Shown: one piece after another, positions 24,748 to 33,274 of the stretch
How the letters are laid out: the number at the start of each line of letters is the position of its first letter
Numbering within the stretch: position 1 is the stretch's first letter
From: an uncultured Clostridia bacterium
GTDB taxonomy: Bacteria > Bacillota > Clostridia > Christensenellales > UBA1242
DNA: 33,934 nucleotides
Reading direction: 5' to 3'
Assembly (NCBI GenBank): GCA_946484195.1
Contig: CAMLSW010000010.1
Location: 1-33,934, forward strand
Translations under genes and position numbers: made by a program
The notes under the pieces: generated by a model
What the model was told of the DNA's origin: nothing
The model's input: only the letters and a program-made list of their open reading frames with translations
Databases searched by the model: none

Positions 24748-27700
24748 TTATTGCTTGTCGCTACCATCATTATCGTCAGCCTTTGCATCCTCATTTAAAG
24801 TAGCTTTTTCTTTGTTTTGTTTTTTAAGCTCTCTAAGCTCGGCTTTATATGCTTTCCTTTCATTTCTATAGATGGTATCTTCTTCTGCAACAATCTTGCG
24901 CTCAAGTACTAGCAGGTAGTCAGCTGACATAACTGTGTCAATCTTTTCAGAGATTATGTTAATCTTTTCATCGATTTTTATGATATCGTTGTTGTATTTC
25001 TTAATCTCTTTTTCAACTTCTCTAGTAACTGCGCCCTTATTGTTAAGCCTGTTATCTTTCATAAATTCTTTATGATTTTCTTCAAGCCTTACCTTATCTT
25101 CTTCAAGCATTCTCTTAGCCTTAATCAAGTCTTGAACTTCTTGGTCTCTACGTTTTTGAGCTTCTACAAGGATAATATCGTGATTTTTAGATAGTTTTCT
25201 ATCATAATTTTCTTTTCTGATTTTTTCAATCTTCTTAATCTTGATATGTCGCAGTACAAAACCTACAATTGCAACAATAATTGCAAGACCAAATATTAGT
25301 GAAGATATCAAGAGCCAAGGTGATGTTCCTTCAGGTGTGACAGGTGTTTCTTCATCAGGATTTTCGTCAGGTTCATCTTCAGAAGCATCACTCTCTGAAA
25401 GCTCTGCTACAAAAGAGGTCTCACCATTAGTAGATGCAATGCTTGCATTTGTATATTCAGCCTCTTCAACAGTGGTTACATCGATATTGGTTATAAGCGC
25501 ATTGCCAATCGTCTTAAAGCAATCTGATACGAGGGTGAAGGCAATAGTAGGAGTAATCTCAGAACTACTATGAATATAAATAGAGTAAGATTGAAGCTCG
25601 CCGGCTGTAACAATTTGAGTTATAGGCTCAAAACCGTCAATCGAAATAGTCACACCATACTTGCATTCGTGGTCTTTGTCATTTTCAATATTTGAATTGT
25701 ACTCATCGAATATTGTAGCAAGGTCAAAGGTCAATTTATAGTAGTTTTCACTTGATAAAGTTAAACTATATTTTGAAGTAAGGGTAGCTTCGCTCTCATA
25801 ATTGGTGTGAATTACAAGATAGTTTTTATCATTAACAAATTCACTTCCAAATGGGTTGTCGCTGCCACTTATGATACCTCCTTCAGCAATTAAAGGATTG
25901 TCGCTATCGTTTTGTGATACTGTGAAGTCGTAGGCAGGAGACTCGGTTATATCATTTGTTGCACTACCAAGTGAAAGGAAGTAGTCAGATAAATCAACCT
26001 TATTGCTTTGAGCTCCCGTAAATTCACTTTCACTAGAAGTTGACACGAGTACATTGTCGATATAGACAAGTCCTTGAGAAAGAGTGCCATCTTCTTCGCC
26101 AAGATTGATAACTATTTGAAGGTTGTGCGCCACGGTTTCAGCTGTGTGGATATAAACTTCAAAAGTTCTCCAAGAGCCATAGCCTGTTATACCATCTTGA
26201 TAGAAAAGTTGTATACCATTTTCATCGACAACTTCAAGGGAAATAGTCGTTCCAGTCAAGGCAGGGATATAGTAATCAAAAGTCATTTTATAATATGAAT
26301 TCTCTGATATGGGATAGCTTTCAGAAGTAATAGATTGATAGCTTGCCTTGCTGTTATACATCATATAGACATTGTTTGGCAAACTTACATTAGGTGCATC
26401 TGATGGATATCCAGGGAACGAGCCTAAATATCTATACTCGTCACTGCCATACATATCATTAAAGGTAGCCTGGTCATAGAGATATACAACACCGCTCTTG
26501 TTGTAAGCGTCATCTTCAAGGCTGGTGGTCCAGTTTGAAGCCTTTACAGGATACTCAAGCACGTCTCCGTCAAACTCAGTTGCATCAAATCTTGCATTTG
26601 GCACATTTGAAGAGGAGTTTGTTGTCAAAGACAGCGAGTTAGAGGCAGCTGCAAGCTCTTCATTTGTTGCATACTCAACCGATACATTGTCAATCACAAC
26701 GCAACCATTTGCAGAAGTACTGCTGTCGCCAAGCCAAAACTCAAGGTTTACAAAGGTGTCATAGAGCGCGTGACCTTTGATATAAAATTCAACCGTTTGG
26801 TAGTCGTTTGTAAAATTATTTTCAGAGTTTGAGCTTATTCCGCTTGTCTGACCCTCTTGAAGAGGTAGATAGTCTTTTGTAGTGTCCTCTTGGTCGCTTG
26901 TAATGACACTGCTGTATAGATTATATATAGTATCATTTTCTTTAACTTTAAGGTAGAAGGTTCCACTAGTAATCTCAGCCACTTTTAAGTTGAAGGATAT
27001 TTTATAGATGCCGTGAGCCTTTATCTCAAGTTCCTTAGACTGCACGCCAACATAGCCATCTTGACCCTTGGTGTAAAGTGCAAGAGCCTTGCTATTATTG
27101 TAACTCAAATCGTCACCAATATAAGTGTAGCCAGTAAGGTCGGCAAAATCATTTGGAGACATATTTCTAATATTTATAACTCGCGCGTGTCCATTTTGAC
27201 GAGAAAGCAAACTCCAACTGTCGCCAAGGGTGTTGGAGGAGTCATTAACTTCCTCAAAATCAAAGTTGTAGTCGCTTGTGTCGATTAGCGAGCTTTTATC
27301 AATAAGTCCATCTACAATAAAGGCGCTTTTGCCTCCGTCCTCATTAAGAAGAAGGTCTCCTTCATAATTTTTAGCGTATAGGTCCTCATAGAAGGAGTTT
27401 TCAGAGTGTCTATATAAGTTGACCTCATCAAAGAATACCGCACCACTGCTTAATGTGCTTTTGCCACCAAGATAGAGGTCAATTGTGATAGTTTGACTTT
27501 GCTCGCCTGTTGCAATATAGATAAAGTGCTCTTGCCAGGTAGTATTTTTTATATTTTCAATACCAGCGTCGGTAGCATTGCCGTCTTTATCCTCAAGTCC
27601 CGAGATATAGATTGAAGCGCTAGTAGGGTAGGAATCACCATTTGAAGAGGTCTTAACAAGCACCGAGAGAATATAGTATGAGTTTGCCTCTAATGTAACA

Positions 27701-28158
27701 GAATTAGAACAATAACCCTTCGACGTTCTAACATTTTTGTTGTTTTCATTTTGTTTTGAGTTAATCATTAGTATTCTGCTATCATTGCCAATAGAAAGAG
27801 GGTTAGACTGAAGCATATAAGCCTCTTGATTTTTATTGAAAGTTTCGTTTGAGCCTTCGCCCTCAGAGCTTGACCCACTTCCCACATCAACAAACATACC
27901 ACTTGCAGTCGAATCTTCGCTATCATCAGTAACCGTCCAGCCGTTTAGGTTGTTGCTAGCAGAGGCTACTGTGCCATTAGTAAAATCAGAGTTTGTAACG
28001 CTAATCTCTTCGTTATAACTAGGAAGGTAATCAATTGCCGTTTCAGCCCTTGCAACATTGAGGGAAGCGATACCACCAAATAATGTAAATGGGAAAAGGA
28101 AAGCCACGCAAAGCTTTAGGATTTTGTTTTTAGTTGAATCAGATTTTAATTTAGCCAT
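24748..28158 (-). CDS. Large secreted, membrane-anchored protein with four carbohydrate-binding-like modules
   Basis: A 1136-residue protein. A signal peptide (1-38, ending ARA) is followed by four beta-rich modules at about 50-250, 295-497, 520-708 and 740-900. Each ends in a similar strand: VFFDEVNLY, CVVIDNVSVEY, LVYIDNVLVST and ALITNIDVTTV. This ending and the inner YYxxxFxxxx and WxxFxxYIxT segments fit CBM4/9-like jelly-roll folds. An acidic, Pro-rich linker (922-945) leads to one transmembrane helix (948-969). The last 160 residues are a charged cytoplasmic coiled coil. There is no catalytic domain and no LPXTG. It could bind glycans outside and connect to cytoplasmic partners. AAGGTGG precedes the ATG. 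Module identity is inferred from sequence pattern only. Confidence 0.75.
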   Translation of the reverse strand: MAKLKSDSTKNKILKLCVAFLFPFTLFGGIASLNVARAETAIDYLPSYNEEISVTNSDFTNGTVASASNNLNGWTVTDDSEDSTASGMFVDVGSGSSSEGEGSNETFNKNQEAYMLQSNPLSIGNDSRILMINSKQNENNKNVRTSKGYCSNSVTLEANSYYILSVLVKTSSNGDSYPTSASIYISGLEDKDGNATDAGIENIKNTTWQEHFIYIATGEQSQTITIDLYLGGKSTLSSGAVFFDEVNLYRHSENSFYEDLYAKNYEGDLLLNEDGGKSAFIVDGLIDKSSLIDTSDYNFDFEEVNDSSNTLGDSWSLLSRQNGHARVINIRNMSPNDFADLTGYTYIGDDLSYNNSKALALYTKGQDGYVGVQSKELEIKAHGIYKISFNLKVAEITSGTFYLKVKENDTIYNLYSSVITSDQEDTTKDYLPLQEGQTSGISSNSENNFTNDYQTVEFYIKGHALYDTFVNLEFWLGDSSTSANGCVVIDNVSVEYATNEELAAASNSLSLTTNSSSNVPNARFDATEFDGDVLEYPVKASNWTTSLEDDAYNKSGVVYLYDQATFNDMYGSDEYRYLGSFPGYPSDAPNVSLPNNVYMMYNSKASYQSITSESYPISENSYYKMTFDYYIPALTGTTISLEVVDENGIQLFYQDGITGYGSWRTFEVYIHTAETVAHNLQIVINLGEEDGTLSQGLVYIDNVLVSTSSESEFTGAQSNKVDLSDYFLSLGSATNDITESPAYDFTVSQNDSDNPLIAEGGIISGSDNPFGSEFVNDKNYLVIHTNYESEATLTSKYSLTLSSENYYKLTFDLATIFDEYNSNIENDKDHECKYGVTISIDGFEPITQIVTAGELQSYSIYIHSSSEITPTIAFTLVSDCFKTIGNALITNIDVTTVEEAEYTNASIASTNGETSFVAELSESDASEDEPDENPDEETPVTPEGTSPWLLISSLIFGLAIIVAIVGFVLRHIKIKKIEKIRKENYDRKLSKNHDIILVEAQKRRDQEVQDLIKAKRMLEEDKVRLEENHKEFMKDNRLNNKGAVTREVEKEIKKYNNDIIKIDEKINIISEKIDTVMSADYLLVLERKIVAEEDTIYRNERKAYKAELRELKKQNKEKATLNEDAKADDNDGSDKQ

Positions 28159-28309
28159 ATTCCACCTTTTAAGTAATTAAGACGATCCTGTCATCTTTTG
28201 TACGATTGGTTTAGTGCCAAAAGCACCAATTTAAACATTTACCCTAGTAGTATACAACATTTATCGATTTTAATCAAATATTTTTTACATATTTATTCAT
28301 AATAGTTAT
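28159..28309. other. Divergent regulatory gap with a leader hairpin
   Basis: It lies between the large leftward gene and the permease pair. On the minus strand the leader can pair ATTGGT with ACCAAT around a small inner stem (about 28206-28235), and ATCGT is repeated just after. It matches no riboswitch that I recognise. Rightward, CATAAT (28298-28303) ends 7 nt before ATG 28310. Confidence 0.35.
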
Positions 28310-28831
28310 ATGAAAAGACAAAAATATCAGATTAAGCAAAGATGTTTCAATTTAAAATGCGCAAAAATGCAAGGCAATATCATAAAAAAGCAAAAATTCA
28401 CGATGCGTATAATGTCGAAAGATAAGGGGAAGGGGGATAAGAACAAAAGTTCTTCTTATTACGACAAAAAGTTTTCAAAAAAGCAAATTTTCTTATTGCT
28501 TATAAGCGGTGGTGTAATAGGCTTTTTGAACGGCTTTTTTGGTGGCGGAGGTGGGATGGTGTGCGTGCCAATGCTGTCAAAGGTGTTAAAGCTTGACGCA
28601 AAGCGTTCTCACGCAACAGCAATTGCCGTTATCTTTCCGCTCAGCTTAATTTCGGCATTTATCTATGTGATAAACGGCTATATCAGCTCGCTCCCTCTTC
28701 TCACTGTCGGGCTTGGCGTGATTGCAGGCGGGCTTATCGGGGCGTATGCGCTAAAGATTTTGCCACCTAAGGCTGTCAGACTAATCTTTGCAATAATTAT
28801 GTTTGTAGGAGGGATAAAGCTAATCATATGA
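28310..28831 (+). CDS. TauE/SafE-type permease, first half-size subunit
   Basis: A 173-residue protein whose last 120 residues form about four helices with GGVIGFLNGFFGGGGGMVCVPML, the glycine-rich repeat motif of the TauE/SafE (TSUP) sulfite/organosulfur exporter family. Full permeases are about 250 residues with two such halves; this gene carries only the first. The basic N-terminus (1-45) is unusual. No ribosome site precedes any candidate start. ATG 28310 lies 7 nt after CATAAT, and internal ATGs at 28403 and 28412 are possible. It overlaps the next gene (ATGA), which has the second half, so the two probably form one transporter. Confidence 0.75.
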   Translation: MKRQKYQIKQRCFNLKCAKMQGNIIKKQKFTMRIMSKDKGKGDKNKSSSYYDKKFSKKQIFLLLISGGVIGFLNGFFGGGGGMVCVPMLSKVLKLDAKRSHATAIAVIFPLSLISAFIYVINGYISSLPLLTVGLGVIAGGLIGAYALKILPPKAVRLIFAIIMFVGGIKLII

Positions 28832-29202
28832 ACATCTATTTGACTATCTTTCTATATGTGGCGTTTGGGTTAATCTCAGGCATTTTTGGCGGGCTGGGTA
28901 TGGGTGGCGGGACACTTTTAATACCACTTCTTACCATCTTTTTAGGCTTTGACCAAAAGCTGAGCCAAGGGATAAATTTGGTATCCTTTGTAGTTATGGC
29001 AATCTTTGCCCTTCTTGTCCATTACAAGAACGGCTATATTCAAACAAGAGGCATTATTTACATCATCATAAGTGGTGTAATTTTTTCGGTTTTAGGGGCG
29101 CTACTTGCGGGATTTTTGCCAAGCGACTATCTCAGAATGGCGTTTGGGGTGTTTTTATGCCTATTATCTATAGTACAAGTTATAAAAGTAATCAAAAAAT
29201 AG
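28828..29202 (+). CDS. TauE/SafE-type permease, second half-size subunit
   Basis: A 124-residue protein with four helices and the same repeat motif, GLISGIFGGLGMGGGTLLIPLL, then GFDQKLSQGINLVSF, typical of the TSUP family's half-repeat. It starts inside the stop of the preceding gene. The pair reproduces the two halves of one permease as separate chains, perhaps as a heterodimer. The transported anion is not predictable; the family handles sulfite, sulfonates, sulfolactate and similar compounds. Confidence 0.82.
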   Translation: MNIYLTIFLYVAFGLISGIFGGLGMGGGTLLIPLLTIFLGFDQKLSQGINLVSFVVMAIFALLVHYKNGYIQTRGIIYIIISGVIFSVLGALLAGFLPSDYLRMAFGVFLCLLSIVQVIKVIKK

Positions 29203-29231
29203 TTTACATTCTTGACAAAATATGATAAAAT
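29203..29231 (+). promoter_or_regulatory. Ferredoxin promoter
   Basis: TTTACA (29203-29208), 17 nt and TAAAAT (29226-29231), followed by a CGGAGG ribosome site. Confidence 0.65.
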
Positions 29232-29252
29232 GGACCTACGGAGGAAAATTCA

Positions 29253-29450
29253 ATGGTAGACCAAAGCAAATGTATAGGCTGTGGAACTTGCGTTGCAATT
29301 TGCCCAGTAGGCGCAATCAAGTTTAACAGTGAGGGGAAAGCAGAAATAGACACAAAAATTTGTATAAGATGTGGGGCTTGTCAGGCAAGCTGTCCGGTTG
29401 AGGCTATAGACTTAAATAGGAGTAAAAATGGAAAAAATAGCAATAATTGA
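29253..29450 (+). CDS. Two-cluster [4Fe-4S] ferredoxin
   Basis: A 65-residue clostridial-type ferredoxin. Both clusters are complete: Cys7, 10, 13, 17 and Cys37, 40, 43, 47, in the CxxCxxCxxxCP pattern. It carries electrons at low potential in anaerobic metabolism. The last ten residues are Asn/Lys/Ser-rich. The end overlaps the next gene by 23 bp, so the two are translated from one message. CGGAGGA precedes the ATG. Confidence 0.95.
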   Translation: MVDQSKCIGCGTCVAICPVGAIKFNSEGKAEIDTKICIRCGACQASCPVEAIDLNRSKNGKNSNN

Positions 29451-30909
29451 GCTTAATGAAAAGGCATTAAAACTATCAATTTACAAGGTTAACAACGGTA
29501 AAAGTAATCTATCACTCGTTAAAAACCAAAGTGTGGCATTAGCCGAAGAGCTTGACGAAGGCGAACTTATAAATCCAAACACCAAAAATGAGATGCTCGA
29601 GGTATTAAAGGTATACCGCAAACTCATAGAAGGCTATGGGGTAAGCAAAATCATATCGGTTGCAACCAATGTGCTTTACAAGGCTAGAAATTATAGAGGT
29701 TTCCTTGACGAAGTGTTTAATAACACCGGTCTTAACTTTATAATTCTCAGCGATGAGGATTATATCAAAAATCTCTTCAATGCAGTAGTGAACAGTATCG
29801 ACAGCGCAAAAGGGGTATTCATATATGTTGGCGCCTACAATTTATACGTTGTCAAGTACAATAGACGTGCCATACTTGGCAGTGTGACTTTGCCAGTAGG
29901 AAGTTATCTCGTTGACACAAATGTAGATATAGACGAGGCAGTCAAAGAGATAAAAAGCAAAATTGCAGTTGAAGGCTTTTTGCAAGACATTGATGACGAT
30001 AGCAAGGTGGTAGGACTTGGTGATGCCTTTATTTCACTAGGCAAGATTGCTAAGAAGATTATGAGATATCCTCTTGATGTCGACAATAACTTTTTAATTA
30101 CAAAGGAAAATATGGCCAAAACCTTTGATTTTGTCAAAGGGCTTGACCTTGAGAAGATTAAAAAGATTAAGGGCATCGATTATGATGACGCATCTCGAAT
30201 AACCTCAGGTTTTGCCATCATCAAGGCACTTTTTGAAGTGCTTGGTTTGAAAGAGGTTACAATCTCAACGGCAAACTTAAGGGCAGGGCTATTGCAGGTG
30301 AATGTGCTCAGTCCAAATCAAGAGAAGTTTAACGACCTTCTCACCAACTCGCTTGAAAACTACTATGAATTTAATAATGATGAGTTTTCAATAAATCAAT
30401 ATGTTTACAATATGTCAACCATACTTTTCAAGCAACTCAAGGTTATGCATAAACTGCCAAGATTTTATGTAAAACCGCTTAGAATTGCCTCATTTATGTA
30501 TGATTGTGGTAAATGCATCAATAGTGAGCATTATTCTAAATATGGCTTTGAAAAGATTGTATTTTCAGAGCTTGCAGGCGTCACACATAGAGAGCTTTTG
30601 ATTGCAGGTTTCATATGTGTTTGTCAAAATCTTGATGACTTTTCTCTCAATGAATGGATAAAATATAAGGATATTTTAACCGAAGAGGATATGGACGCCG
30701 TAAGAAAACTTGGCATCATAGTTAAACTTGCAGTTGCACTCAACGCCTCAAGAAAGCCAGTTGTGCAAGATATTGTCTGCGACATACTAGGCGACTCAAT
30801 AATTATGAAAACGGTTGTTGAAGGCGATGCAAGCTACGAGGTACTTGAAGGTATGAAGGTAGCCCAAGATTATAAGAAAGTCTATAAGAAAAGCTTGCAA
30901 ATCATTTAG
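29428..30909 (+). CDS. Degenerate Ppx/GppA-like protein with HD-like C-terminus
   Basis: A 493-residue protein with the layout of exopolyphosphatase/guanosine pentaphosphatase: an ASKHA N-terminal half and an HD-like C-terminal half. Recognisable parts are VATNVLYKARNYRGFL (78-93), ILSDEDYIKNLF (106-117), RITSGFAIIKALFEVLG...TANLRAGLL (257-289) and MYDCGKCIN...HYSKYGFEKIVFSELAGVTHREL (357-390). Key residues are altered: the DIGGGS loop is YVGAYN (133-138), SGEEEA is SDEDYI, and the HD box has Tyr358 for His. It is probably not an ordinary phosphatase. AGGAG lies before the ATG. It is coupled to the ferredoxin gene by overlap. Confidence 0.75.
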   Translation: MEKIAIIELNEKALKLSIYKVNNGKSNLSLVKNQSVALAEELDEGELINPNTKNEMLEVLKVYRKLIEGYGVSKIISVATNVLYKARNYRGFLDEVFNNTGLNFIILSDEDYIKNLFNAVVNSIDSAKGVFIYVGAYNLYVVKYNRRAILGSVTLPVGSYLVDTNVDIDEAVKEIKSKIAVEGFLQDIDDDSKVVGLGDAFISLGKIAKKIMRYPLDVDNNFLITKENMAKTFDFVKGLDLEKIKKIKGIDYDDASRITSGFAIIKALFEVLGLKEVTISTANLRAGLLQVNVLSPNQEKFNDLLTNSLENYYEFNNDEFSINQYVYNMSTILFKQLKVMHKLPRFYVKPLRIASFMYDCGKCINSEHYSKYGFEKIVFSELAGVTHRELLIAGFICVCQNLDDFSLNEWIKYKDILTEEDMDAVRKLGIIVKLAVALNASRKPVVQDIVCDILGDSIIMKTVVEGDASYEVLEGMKVAQDYKKVYKKSLQII

Positions 30910-30911
30910 TT

Positions 30912-30939
30912 ATAGGAGGCTATTACAGTAGCCTCTTAT
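30912..30939 (+). terminator. Stem-loop after the Ppx-like gene
   Basis: ATAGGAGGCTA (30912-30922) pairs with 30929-30939 (one G-T), loop TTACAG. The T run after it is poor, so it may be a weak terminator or a 3' stabilising stem. Confidence 0.55.
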
Positions 30940-31109
30940 TGTTAAATATTGAGTAAAAGTTTTGTAATGGGACCGAAATTTTGTGATTTGCGTTATAAAT
31001 TAGTAAATTATTATAGTTTTTTGAGGTTACTGCTTGAGGCTATAATTTAGTAAGTTTATCTAAAGTTTTAATCTTTTTAAAACAAACCTCATATACCCAT
31101 CTACTTATT

Positions 31110-31159
31110 TTTAACCAAAGGAATTCAATTTAAAAAATTTTGGTCAAAGTTTAACCAAA
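31110..31159. promoter_or_regulatory. Operator-like TTTAACCAAA sites before the mreB-like gene
   Basis: TTTAACCAAA is at 31110-31119 and 31150-31159. TTTGGTCAAA (31139-31148) is its inverse with one change, so 31139-31159 is a 21-bp dyad centred on G31149. It lies 15-20 bp before the ribosome site, a position suited to repression. Confidence 0.45.
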
Positions 31160-31181
31160 CTATAGCCTAAAAGGGGGACAT

Positions 31182-32183
31182 ATGAACAAATATAAATACG
31201 CGATAGAAATAGGCGGTTCTTACACCAAAATCTATGTGAAAGACAATGGCTTTGCACTGTGCGAGCCTACGCTTGTGTCAGCCGAGCCAACGCCACAAGG
31301 CTATCAGATAATAGGGCTTGGAAGTGAGGCTAAGGCTATGCTTGGCAAGACCAACGACAGCGTTGAGGTTTTTAGTCCCGTTTCAAATGGGCAAGTTAAG
31401 AATTACGAGTATACAAAGGCTCTTCTTATGCATTTTTTTGAAAAACTTGACTTTAAAAAGAATAGAGACTCAATACTAGTCTTAGTCAACTGCGGTCTTT
31501 CGCAGAAGGATAAAGAAACTTTTTTAAGCCTGCTCTATGAGATTGGCTTTAAAGAGGTTATGCTTGTTCCAACAGTATTTTGTTCTCTTATAGGTGCAGG
31601 CAAAAATATAAGCTCAACTAAGGCAAATATGGTAGTAAATATTGGTGGCGCTAACACCGATATTGCGGTAATCAATATGAATTCTATCATCAAGGGCGCA
31701 ACACTTGGCTTAGGTGGACGCGCTGTAGACGTGGCTGTTGCAAACACAATCGCCTATAATAACGGACTTGTGATAGGACTTGGCACCAGCGAAAAACTCA
31801 AAGCCGAGGTAGGAAGCCTCTATCCAAACGACACTCTCAATATGGAAGTTACAGGGGTTGATATAGAGAGCAAAATTCCTCGCTCCTATATTATCTCATC
31901 AAACGACTTGCTTGTTGTGCTAGAGCCATTCTTTGATGAGATTATACGAAGCATAGATGTCACAATAACCTCACTTCCGCCAGAGATTACCACAGATATA
32001 ATAAATAACGGCGTGCTTTTTGTTGGCGGAATGAGCAATATCACAGGGCTTGACTATTACCTAAAAAATCACTTCAAGTACCCATTCAAAATAGTTGAGG
32101 ACTGTGAGAATGTCTCCATCTTAGGCGCTGGGAAACTGCTTGATGACCCTCAACTTCTTGAGAAAATCTACGAAAACACATAA
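31182..32183 (+). CDS. Divergent MreB-like actin homologue
   Basis: A 333-residue bacterial actin closest in pattern to MreB, which guides wall synthesis. Matching parts are IGLGSEAKAMLGKT (44-57), MVVNIGGANTDIAVINMNSIIKG (150-172), LGLGGRAVDVAVANTIAYNNGLVIG and FVGGMSNITGLDYYL. Critical positions differ: DLGT is EIGG (9-12), the catalytic EEP before AAAIGAG is VPTVFCSLIGAG, and DIGGGTT is NIGGANT. It may bind nucleotide without hydrolysing it. No mreC or mreD is next to it; minD and a minE-like gene follow, so the gene order is a trimmed mre-min cluster. AAAAGGGGGA precedes the ATG. Confidence 0.75.
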   Translation: MNKYKYAIEIGGSYTKIYVKDNGFALCEPTLVSAEPTPQGYQIIGLGSEAKAMLGKTNDSVEVFSPVSNGQVKNYEYTKALLMHFFEKLDFKKNRDSILVLVNCGLSQKDKETFLSLLYEIGFKEVMLVPTVFCSLIGAGKNISSTKANMVVNIGGANTDIAVINMNSIIKGATLGLGGRAVDVAVANTIAYNNGLVIGLGTSEKLKAEVGSLYPNDTLNMEVTGVDIESKIPRSYIISSNDLLVVLEPFFDEIIRSIDVTITSLPPEITTDIINNGVLFVGGMSNITGLDYYLKNHFKYPFKIVEDCENVSILGAGKLLDDPQLLEKIYENT

Positions 32184-32205
32184 AACAGACAAAGTTTTTT
32201 GAATT

Positions 32206-32234
32206 TTGGTTTTGATTAATTGGCAAATTATAAT
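32206..32234 (+). promoter_or_regulatory. Promoter in the mreB-minD gap
   Basis: TTGGTT (32206-32211), 17 nt and TATAAT (32229-32234). No gene follows until after the hairpin at 32409, so it may drive a short RNA or a terminated leader of minD. Confidence 0.5.
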
Positions 32235-32240
32235 GTTATA

Positions 32241-32440
32241 GACACTTAAATTAAAAATATAGCTAGACATAATTCTAAAATGTTTTGATTATTTTAGCTT
32301 TATTTTAGAACTTGACCGCGCCTGTCACACAGTTTTTACAATATAAAGCACAATCTCGCATAAATATATAAACGCTTGCAACATTTACTTTTGACTAAAA
32401 GAGACAATAAAGGGAAGAATACGACAATTCTTCTCTTTTT
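32241..32440 (+). ncRNA. Possible ~200-nt non-coding RNA or minD leader
   Basis: It is bounded by the promoter at 32206-32234 and the terminator at 32409-32438. It has no credible reading frame, and near 32310-32330 it has a GC-rich island (TTGACCGCGCCTGTCACAC) in AT-rich surroundings. I find no long end-to-end stem as in 6S RNA and cannot name it. Confidence 0.3.
32409..32438 (+). terminator. Hairpin terminator before minD
   Basis: AAAGGGAAGAAT (32409-32420) pairs with 32427-32438 (one G-T), followed by T residues. Confidence 0.8.
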
Positions 32441-32482
32441 ATATTGCCATCAATTTGATAAAATTGTTTTCAGAGGTGCAAT

Positions 32483-33274
32483 ATGGCAAGAAAGATAGTT
32501 TTAACAAGTGGCAAAGGCGGTGTTGGTAAAACGACAATTTGCGCAAATCTTGGTATTCAACTTGCAAAACTTGGGTTTAGGGTGGTTCTGCTTGATGTTG
32601 ACATAGGACTTAACAACCTTGACGTCGTTATGAATATTGAGGACCGCATAGTATTTGATATAACCGACGTCATTATGGGCAGATGTAGACCAAAGCAAGC
32701 CCTTGTGCAAGACAAGAATATATCTTCGCTCTATGTTATGCCAAGTTTTTCTGCCTATAATAAGACTAACATTCTTGGCGAACATATCAAAAATGTTATC
32801 GACCAGCTTGATAGTAGTTTTGACTATATCCTCATTGACTGCCCAGCGGGCGTTGAGGCAGGCTTTCATAGGGCAGTTTTTCCTGCAAATGAGGCGATAA
32901 TTGTTGTAACGCCACACCTGTCATCAATTAGGGACGCCGACAAGGTGATAGGACTTCTCAATGATTATGATATAAGCTACAAAGGGCTTGTTGTCAATCG
33001 CGTAAGAGGTGACCTTCTACTAAACGGTCAAATGATGACAGTTGAGAATATAGTCAGAGCGCTAAATCTTCCTCTGCTTGGCGTTGTCCCAGAGGACGAT
33101 GCAATAGGCGAGTCCAACTCACTCGGCGAAAGGGTGCAGTCGATAGAGAGTGCAAGGGCGTTCACACTGCTTAGCGAGAACATTCACAACGGTTCAAAGA
33201 AGATATTTGATTGCACATATAAATATCGCGGACTTGTAGGCTATTTGAAGCGAAACCTTAAAAAGCACGTTTAA
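32483..33274 (+). CDS. minD: Septum-site ATPase MinD
   Basis: A 263-residue ParA/MinD-family ATPase that binds the membrane when ATP-bound and positions the division site. The deviant Walker A is GKGGVGKTT (10-18, Lys11 and Lys16), followed by DVDIGLNNLDVVM, DYILIDCPAG and a C-terminal amphipathic helix YRGLVGYLKRNLKKHV that inserts in the membrane. In many bacteria the companion inhibitor MinC is encoded next door; none is in this window. A MinE-like gene follows. AGAGGTG precedes the ATG, with a terminator hairpin 45 bp upstream. Confidence 0.95.
   Translation: MARKIVLTSGKGGVGKTTICANLGIQLAKLGFRVVLLDVDIGLNNLDVVMNIEDRIVFDITDVIMGRCRPKQALVQDKNISSLYVMPSFSAYNKTNILGEHIKNVIDQLDSSFDYILIDCPAGVEAGFHRAVFPANEAIIVVTPHLSSIRDADKVIGLLNDYDISYKGLVVNRVRGDLLLNGQMMTVENIVRALNLPLLGVVPEDDAIGESNSLGERVQSIESARAFTLLSENIHNGSKKIFDCTYKYRGLVGYLKRNLKKHV

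Noticed and set aside
28206-28290. Known riboswitch in the leader of the large surface protein
   Set aside because: I compared it from memory with cyclic di-GMP, cyclic di-AMP, TPP and preQ1 classes and found no conserved core; only a small stem is evident.
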